The notes below the pieces were generated by a model, which worked only from the letters and a program-made list of their open reading frames with translations, made no database searches and was not told the origin of the DNA. 6,896 nt of DNA from NCBI GenBank assembly GCA_947449125.1, contig CANFQR010000075.1, forward strand, positions 1 to 6,896. The letters are read 5' to 3'. Each line of letters opens with the position of its first letter. Within the stretch, counting starts at the first letter, position 1. The position numbers and the translations under genes were made by a program. Shown here one piece after another: positions 1-4,962 of the stretch. The stretch comes from Bacteroidota bacterium (lineage in GTDB: Bacteria; Bacteroidota; Bacteroidia; B-17B0; Aurantibacillaceae).

Positions 1-323
1 ATAAATTCAGTAGCTCTACCCGGGGCCAAATTTCCTAAACAAATCCCACTAAATACAGATTTTGAAGCTGTTATATAATTTATTTTTTCAATAGGCGCTG
101 TAATTAGTTGCCACTTTATAGCTTCAATGCCCCAATTAACTAAAATAAAAAGTAAACAAATAATAAAAATGATGACACCTCTTTGTGATAAAAAAGCATG
201 AAAAAGTATGCTTGTTTTTTCTGCAGTAAATTCGGTTCTCAATCTCAGATAAACAATAATAAAACTTGCTATACCAATAAGTATTTTTATAGCAGTAGAA
301 ATTATTTTTTTTCGGTTTTCCAA
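1..323 (-). CDS. Partial membrane protein, lysylphosphatidylglycerol synthase TM / flippase-like family (N-terminal part)
   Basis: The reverse strand is open from position 323 to the window edge, giving 107 N-terminal residues of a protein that continues to the left. A basic start (ENRKK) is followed by a first membrane segment at about residues 7-26 and a second at about 49-66. Next comes the NWGIEAIKW stretch (63-71) and the start of a third hydrophobic segment ending in NLAPGRATEF (98-107). A Trp/Glu-rich second-helix end followed by a Pro-Gly/Asn-Arg-x-x-Glu motif is what I know from Bacteroidota members of the LPG_synthase_TM family (MprF/AglD-like, UPF0104). These are inner-membrane proteins, some proposed to flip lipids; the substrate here is unknown. 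There is no ATG in the frame. A TAG lies just upstream at 332-330, and TTG at 323-321 is the only plausible start. It is divergent from ruvC with a 23-bp gap. The family call rests on motif memory and hydrophobicity, not on an alignment. Confidence 0.72.
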   Translation of the reverse strand, partial: MENRKKIISTAIKILIGIASFIIVYLRLRTEFTAEKTSILFHAFLSQRGVIIFIICLLFILVNWGIEAIKWQLITAPIEKINYITASKSVFSGICLGNLAPGRATEF

Positions 324-330
324 ATTAGGC

Positions 331-338
331 TAAATTTA
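331..338. promoter_or_regulatory. Possible shared -7 element in the divergent gap
   Basis: The 23-bp gap between the two divergent genes contains TAAATTTA, a perfect palindrome. It matches the Bacteroidota -7 consensus TAnnTTTG at all but the last base on both strands. If used, it would place both transcription starts only a few bases from the start codons, so both messages would be nearly leaderless. No clear TTTG-type -33 box sits at the expected distance on either strand, so this is weak. The true promoters may lie inside the opposing coding sequences. Confidence 0.2.
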
Positions 339-346
339 CATTATTA

Positions 347-904
347 ATGGCAGTTAATGATAGAATAATATTGGGTATTGACCCTGGTACAATTGTTATG
401 GGTTATGGTATTATTCATATACAAAACAATAAGGTATCACCACTTGGTATTGGGGTAATAAAGTTAGACAAGTACGATGATTATGCGATACGTTTAAAAA
501 TTATTTTTGAACGAACTATTGCTATAATTGACGAATATAAACCGGATGAGTTGGCTATTGAAGCTCCTTTTTTTGGAAAAAATGTTCAGTCTATGTTAAA
601 ATTGGGTAGAGCTCAAGGAGTAGCTATTGCTGCGGCTTTGAGCAGGCATATACCAATAACGGAGTATTCGCCTAAAAAAATAAAAATGAGTGTTACAGGA
701 AATGGAAATGCAAGTAAGGAGCAAGTGGCAGCAATGTTAGTGCAAATTTTGGGTATTGAAAAGGAGCAAAAATTTTTAGACGCTACAGACGCTTTGGGTG
801 CTGCCTTGTGCCATTTTTATCAAAATAAAAAGAGTGTTTCGGGTGCTAAATCTTATAGTGGTTGGAAAGCTTTTTTAAACGATAATCCAAATAGAAAAGG
901 ATGA
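347..904 (+). CDS. ruvC: Crossover junction endodeoxyribonuclease RuvC
   Basis: RuvC is the Holliday junction resolvase. As a dimer it nicks two strands of a four-way junction symmetrically, working with the RuvAB branch-migration motor in the cytoplasm during recombinational repair. The 185-residue protein has the RNase H-like fold signatures in order: GIDPGT (10-15) carrying catalytic Asp12; the strand with Glu72 in [10 protein letters not shown], including aromatic Phe75 at the place of the junction-probing Phe of E. coli RuvC; a glycine/arginine helix, LGRAQG; and [12 protein letters not shown] with Asp145, Asp148 and His156. All four metal-binding acidic residues are therefore present. 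The length is normal for the family, and the SYSGWKAF tail is of a kind I associate with Bacteroidota RuvC. The ATG start places Asp12 at the usual distance from the N-terminus. No Shine-Dalgarno sequence is visible. It stands alone on the plus strand and ends one base before the stop codon of the convergent OmpA-family gene. I see no ruvA or ruvB here. Confidence 0.97.
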   Translation: MAVNDRIILGIDPGTIVMGYGIIHIQNNKVSPLGIGVIKLDKYDDYAIRLKIIFERTIAIIDEYKPDELAIEAPFFGKNVQSMLKLGRAQGVAIAAALSRHIPITEYSPKKIKMSVTGNGNASKEQVAAMLVQILGIEKEQKFLDATDALGAALCHFYQNKKSVSGAKSYSGWKAFLNDNPNRKG

Positions 905-905
905 A

Positions 906-3900
906 TTAATCTGCAGTTTTTTCTTTTATTATAAATTCTGTACGGCGATTAATTTTATGATCATCCTCACTGCATTGAACATCATCGCCACAGTTATTTA
1001 ACAATTTTGCTTCGCCGTAACCAATTGCTGTTAATCTGCTTCGTGAAATACCATTTGCTAAAATATAGTCCATTACAGTTTGGGCTCTTTTATTCGATAA
1101 TTCTAAATTAAATTCAGCACTCGATCTTGAATCGGTATGAGAGCCAATTTCCAAACTAAGATTTAAATTCTTTTTCATGGCGCTAATAATTTTATCGATA
1201 GTTTTTTCGGATAACGAATCAAACCTAAAACTGCCATATTTATAATAAATATTTTCAGTAATTTTTAATTCATTTACTCCTTTCTCTTTCATGTTGTTTA
1301 TTAGTTTTTCAGGGTCGGCTTTTTGTGTTTTATCTGTATTCGAATTTTCTTTTTTCTTAATTCTGGCACCAAGCATTGTAGGATCTTCTAGCACAAATTC
1401 TCCCATAGCAACTTTGTCTGCGTCCATAATTTTAAATGAGAATTTGCCATTGTTATTTCTTTCAATTACCTTATAAATTCTGCCTTTCGCGTCTGCTATA
1501 TAAATTTTTGTTATTCCCTTAAAGTTGGGATCGTTTTCATCTATTTCAAATAAATAATTTTCATCGCCTTTTAAATTTTTGAAATTAAATTTACCGTTTT
1601 CATTAGAGGTAACCTGTTCTTTTACTTTATTGCTGTTAACCTTAATTTTAATTCGTGAAATTGGTTTTTTATTTTGGTCATAGATGTAACCATAAACATC
1701 CATAACTAAATTAACGTCTTCAACATCCATTTCAGTTAAAAGATTTTTATCAGAACTTAAAATTTTAAAATTGAATTTCTCATTGGATCCGGTATAAAAT
1801 GTTTTTAATTGTTTCCCATTTTTATTTGTTAAGGTTATTTTGGTGTTTTCAGGAAATGAAACGTCTGATTCTTCAATTGTAATGAGGTAATTTTGATCTG
1901 ATGGAATATTTCTAAAGGCAAACGCTCCAAATTCGTTAGTTGTAGTTTCTATAACAACATCTCCAAACTCATTAACCAATTTAATTTTAGCATTTTTTAA
2001 AACTTTGTCAGATTTTTCGCCGTACAATAAATTCCCGGCTATAGTTAATGTGTCTTCCGTATACATATCAGGCAAGCTATTTGCATCGAATGGTAAGTTT
2101 TTAAAAACAAATTTATTTCCGTTGGCTGTATTGGTAACTCGCTGAATGTTTCCTTTATTATCAGCCATAAAATATCTGGCTTTGCCAATAAATTCGGGGT
2201 TGTTTTCTTCAATTACTGCAAAATATTTTTTATCTCCAGATAAGTTTTTAAATTCGAAAACACCATTATCGTTTGTAGTTGTTGTATATACTGGCACTCC
2301 AGATTCTTCATAAAGTACAACATTAACTTTTGGAGCAGGGTTTTGAATGTTTTCGGTAAGCAATATTTTTCCTGAAAAAGTTATATTATCTTCTACGGCT
2401 AGCTCAGGCGAACCATTTGGGTTAAGCGGTAAATTTCTGAAAACAAATTTGTTGCCATTAACATTATTAGTAACTCGTTGAATTTGTCCTTTATTGTCGG
2501 CAAGAAAGTATCTTGCTTTTCCAATAAAATTTGCCTCGTTTTCTTCATCAATTACTGCCAAATATTTTTTATCTGAATCTAAATTTTTGAATTCAAAAAA
2601 GCCTTCGGTATTAGTTTTTGTTGTATTAATTGCTGCCCCGGAAGAATCAGTCAAAGTTACTTTTACATTTCTTGCAGGAATTTTATCTCTATCAGAAAGT
2701 AATATTGTTCCTGAAACAGAAATGCTTTTATTTGTGAATTTATAAATGTAAATATCATCTTTTCCTTTTCCGCCTATTCTGTTAGAAGAAAAATATCCAA
2801 TAGAATCGTTTAAAAAGGTGATGCCGAAATCATCAAGATTACTGTTAAGGTTTATCCCTTCATTTCTTATTAATAACCATTTATCGTCAATTGATTTTGC
2901 AGAGTAAACATCCATTCCACCGAAACCTGGTAAGCCGTTTGAGCAGAAAAATAAAATTCCATCATGACGCAGTGAGGGGAACATTTCGTCGCCACTGGTG
3001 TTAATGTCAGGCCCAAGATTAATTGGTTTACTCCATCCTGTAGGCTCTTTCAAACACATCCAAATATCTTTTCCACCAAAGCCTCCGGGCATATCACTTG
3101 TAAAGAATAGTTTTGTGTTATCTGAACTAATATTAGGATGAGCAACAGAATAATTGTCATCATTATATTCAAATTCTTTTACATCTGTCCATTTACTATT
3201 TTCTTGGTTTGAGAAAAGAATTTTAGCCTTATTTACAATTTTTTTTCGCTTATCAAAATCAACTCTGGTAAAGTAAAGTGATTTACCGTCAGAGCTTAAA
3301 CAACCTGGACCGTTATGATATTCTGTATTTATTTTACTTGAAATTAATTTAACTTTTTCTGTTTTAATTCCTTCAACGCTTGTAATAAACATTTTTAAAA
3401 ATGGTTCGCCGCTATTACCATCAACGCTATATTCATCGAAATTAAATTCTTCTTTTTCGGCAACAAACATTAACTTACCATTAAAAACAAAGGGGCAAAA
3501 TTCAGATTTAGAGCTGTTTATTTTATCTATGTTTTTTACATCATATTCAATGGGTTTAGTTTTGTAGTATTTTATTTCTTTACAAAATTTAGCAGCGTTT
3601 TTTGCATTTTCATCATTTGGACTTTGTTTAATATAATTGGAGTATTGTTCAATAGCTAAATCGTATTTGGTGTTTGCCTTTAGCACCTGAGCGTAGTTGT
3701 AATATACATCGGGAGAAACCTCAATGTTAATGGATAGGGCTTTCTTGTATGAATTTTCTGCGTTAGCGTATTCATTTATTTTTTTATAAATATTTCCTAG
3801 TTTGATATAGGCAATTTGAGAAATGCTTGAATCTGATTTTGTTGCTTTTTTGTAACATGAAATAGCTTTTTTGAATTCATAATTTGCATGGTATTTATCT

Positions 3901-3974
3901 CCTTTTTCCAATTGAGAAAAAAGTAAATAATTTTGAAAAATTACTAATAAAAAAAAGAGAGTACGTTTTAACAT
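906..3974 (-). CDS. PorE-like OmpA-family protein (TPR, PD40 propeller, four regulatory-like repeats, OmpA_C)
   Basis: This is a periplasmic peptidoglycan-binding protein likely to anchor a T9SS outer-membrane partner to the cell wall. The 1022 residues fall into clear sections. A signal peptide spans about 1-20 (LKR, hydrophobic core, LLFS before Gln21). Three TPR-like repeats cover about 22-125. A PD40-type beta-propeller covers about 155-413, with blades such as SSDGKSLYFTR (227-237), MPGGFGGKDIW (295-305), LPGFGGMDVY (348-357) and SSNRIGGKGKDDIY (396-409). Four tandem carboxypeptidase-regulatory-like modules follow at 417-864, then a polar linker and an OmpA C-terminal domain at about 905-1017. 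In the latter, Asp948 (SHTDSR) and Arg963 (NKRAQ) match the diaminopimelate-binding Asp/Arg pair of OmpA, and Cys995/Cys1001 lie near the end. The same domain order is known for PorE of Porphyromonas. Unlike that lipoprotein, there is no lipobox cysteine here. The ATG start is 6 nt after the PorP/SprF stop, so co-transcription is likely. The exact orthology (PorE versus a paralogue) is inferred. Confidence 0.9.
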   Translation of the reverse strand: MLKRTLFFLLVIFQNYLLFSQLEKGDKYHANYEFKKAISCYKKATKSDSSISQIAYIKLGNIYKKINEYANAENSYKKALSINIEVSPDVYYNYAQVLKANTKYDLAIEQYSNYIKQSPNDENAKNAAKFCKEIKYYKTKPIEYDVKNIDKINSSKSEFCPFVFNGKLMFVAEKEEFNFDEYSVDGNSGEPFLKMFITSVEGIKTEKVKLISSKINTEYHNGPGCLSSDGKSLYFTRVDFDKRKKIVNKAKILFSNQENSKWTDVKEFEYNDDNYSVAHPNISSDNTKLFFTSDMPGGFGGKDIWMCLKEPTGWSKPINLGPDINTSGDEMFPSLRHDGILFFCSNGLPGFGGMDVYSAKSIDDKWLLIRNEGINLNSNLDDFGITFLNDSIGYFSSNRIGGKGKDDIYIYKFTNKSISVSGTILLSDRDKIPARNVKVTLTDSSGAAINTTKTNTEGFFEFKNLDSDKKYLAVIDEENEANFIGKARYFLADNKGQIQRVTNNVNGNKFVFRNLPLNPNGSPELAVEDNITFSGKILLTENIQNPAPKVNVVLYEESGVPVYTTTTNDNGVFEFKNLSGDKKYFAVIEENNPEFIGKARYFMADNKGNIQRVTNTANGNKFVFKNLPFDANSLPDMYTEDTLTIAGNLLYGEKSDKVLKNAKIKLVNEFGDVVIETTTNEFGAFAFRNIPSDQNYLITIEESDVSFPENTKITLTNKNGKQLKTFYTGSNEKFNFKILSSDKNLLTEMDVEDVNLVMDVYGYIYDQNKKPISRIKIKVNSNKVKEQVTSNENGKFNFKNLKGDENYLFEIDENDPNFKGITKIYIADAKGRIYKVIERNNNGKFSFKIMDADKVAMGEFVLEDPTMLGARIKKKENSNTDKTQKADPEKLINNMKEKGVNELKITENIYYKYGSFRFDSLSEKTIDKIISAMKKNLNLSLEIGSHTDSRSSAEFNLELSNKRAQTVMDYILANGISRSRLTAIGYGEAKLLNNCGDDVQCSEDDHKINRRTEFIIKEKTAD
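1383..2726 (-). repeat. Four tandem 111-113-residue modules inside the PorE-like gene
   Basis: Residues 417-529, 530-641, 642-753 and 754-864 form four consecutive copies, each ending in an ED step (VED, TED, VED, LED). Each copy has a regulatory-like beta-sandwich half (SGxIL, a Thr-rich strand, Gly-x-F-x-F-K/R-N-L) and a second half. In copies 1 and 2 the second half carries FIGKARYF, ADNKG, IQRVTN and NGNKFVF. Copies 1 (2388-2726) and 2 (2052-2387) are similar at DNA level with a register of exactly 336 bp; for example, a shared 11-mer begins at 2104 and at 2440. Copies 3 (1716-2051) and 4 (1383-1715) keep the layout but are diverged. Confidence 0.85.
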
Positions 3975-3980
3975 GTTTAA

Positions 3981-4958
3981 CTATAAAAATCTTGGATTTA
4001 ACATTTTAGTTTTGCTCTTGTTGTTTAAATCAAAACCAATCATAACTTCATGACTTGCACCTAATTTTGCAGCGTAGTTTAATCCCGTGTCAAAACAATA
4101 TGCAATTTTTAAATTGTTTGTCACATAATATTGCATTAAAAATCCCGGACCGCTAGCGCTTTTATACATGGCGCCCAACCACAATTTATTGAAAAGTAGA
4201 ACATTTAAATTAACGTCTGTACACATAGTTTCATTAACACTTCTGATTAAGAATGTTGGAGCAAAAATTAAGTTGTCATTTATTTTAAATGATTTGCCTA
4301 CATTGAAAGTAAAATGTGTTCTTAAACGATAAGTAAAATCAAATGTTCCTGTTTTTCCGCTCGTAGTATCAAAAGGTATTTTATAGTCGTATAATGTATT
4401 GTTTTGTAAATGAGATGAACTGAAGCCTGCAAAAAAGCCTTTAGATCTTAAATAAATTCCTGCATTTAAATCAAGAGCGTTGTAATTTTGATTTTGATAA
4501 AATAACGCATTAGTTTCTGCTGTTTTAAACGTTAATTTGTTAAAATCAAATTGATAACGGTTATATCCTCCATTAAATCCAAAAGATAGTTTCCAAGATT
4601 TAGTAATTTTTAAAATGTATGCAATATTGCCATAAACGCCATATAGATTTCTTGGGCCCATGGCATCATTTATTAAGGTTAACCCTATTCCTAAGTTTTT
4701 ATTTAAGATTGGGTTATGTATGCTTAAACAGGTGGTTTTTGGTGCCCCATCAATTCCTGTAAATTGATTTCTAACAGAACCTGCAATTGATAAACCTTCT
4801 TTTGCGCCAGCATACGCAGGATTTATAATCATTTGATTAAACTGGTACAAGTTATACTGAGGGTCTTGTTGCGCATTAATATTTAATGCAATGATTAGTG
4901 AAAATATTACTGCAAAATAACATCTCATTTTAAAAAAGTATTTATTTGTTTTCTTCAA
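3981..4958 (-). CDS. PorP/SprF-family type IX secretion outer-membrane protein
   Basis: PorP/SprF proteins are outer-membrane beta-barrel proteins of the T9SS. SprF is needed for secretion of the SprB adhesin in Flavobacterium, and copies commonly sit beside genes for type B cargo. The 325-residue reading has a signal peptide ending NINA at residue 29. It is followed by QQDPQYNLYQFNQMIINPAYAGA (read as two parts, QQDPQYNLYQ and FNQMIINPAYAGA), the family's hallmark N-terminus. Alternating aromatic/polar strands typical of a barrel run to the end, and it closes with a strand (HEVMIGFDL) and NPRFL. The longest frame starts at TTG (4958-4956), 4 nt after the upstream stop with a weak AAAAGA upstream. 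The ATG at 4928-4926 (Met11) would give 315 residues with a compact 19-residue signal peptide and is a real alternative. The stop (TAG) is 6 nt before the PorE-like gene. Which cargo it serves is inferred from adjacency. Confidence 0.93.
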   Translation of the reverse strand: MKKTNKYFFKMRCYFAVIFSLIIALNINAQQDPQYNLYQFNQMIINPAYAGAKEGLSIAGSVRNQFTGIDGAPKTTCLSIHNPILNKNLGIGLTLINDAMGPRNLYGVYGNIAYILKITKSWKLSFGFNGGYNRYQFDFNKLTFKTAETNALFYQNQNYNALDLNAGIYLRSKGFFAGFSSSHLQNNTLYDYKIPFDTTSGKTGTFDFTYRLRTHFTFNVGKSFKINDNLIFAPTFLIRSVNETMCTDVNLNVLLFNKLWLGAMYKSASGPGFLMQYYVTNNLKIAYCFDTGLNYAAKLGASHEVMIGFDLNNKSKTKMLNPRFL

Positions 4959-4962
4959 TCTT

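Noticed and set aside
347..904. ruvC as part of the secretion operon or of a defence island
   Set aside because: It is on the opposite strand, has intact housekeeping RuvC motifs, and no recombination or nuclease partner lies nearby in the window.
911..927. CTGCAG followed by a T-rich run as a terminator for ruvC
   Set aside because: The six-base palindrome cannot form a stable stem with a loop, and the T-run is explained by Lys/Glu codons of the opposite gene.
1291..1476. Small plus-strand open frame (61 codons) inside the PorE-like gene
   Set aside because: It lies wholly antisense to a well-supported coding region. It has no family resemblance or start signals, and low-complexity Ser/Phe/Leu composition expected of an antisense shadow.
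1383..2726. Direct repeats as a CRISPR array or mobile element
   Set aside because: The repeat unit is 336 bp, in frame, diverged and protein-coding, without short identical repeats, unique spacers or terminal inverted repeats.
2494..2745. Plus-strand open frame (83 codons) opposite the repeat region of the PorE-like gene
   Set aside because: It is antisense to the conserved repeat modules, and its apparent pattern is only the mirror of those repeats.
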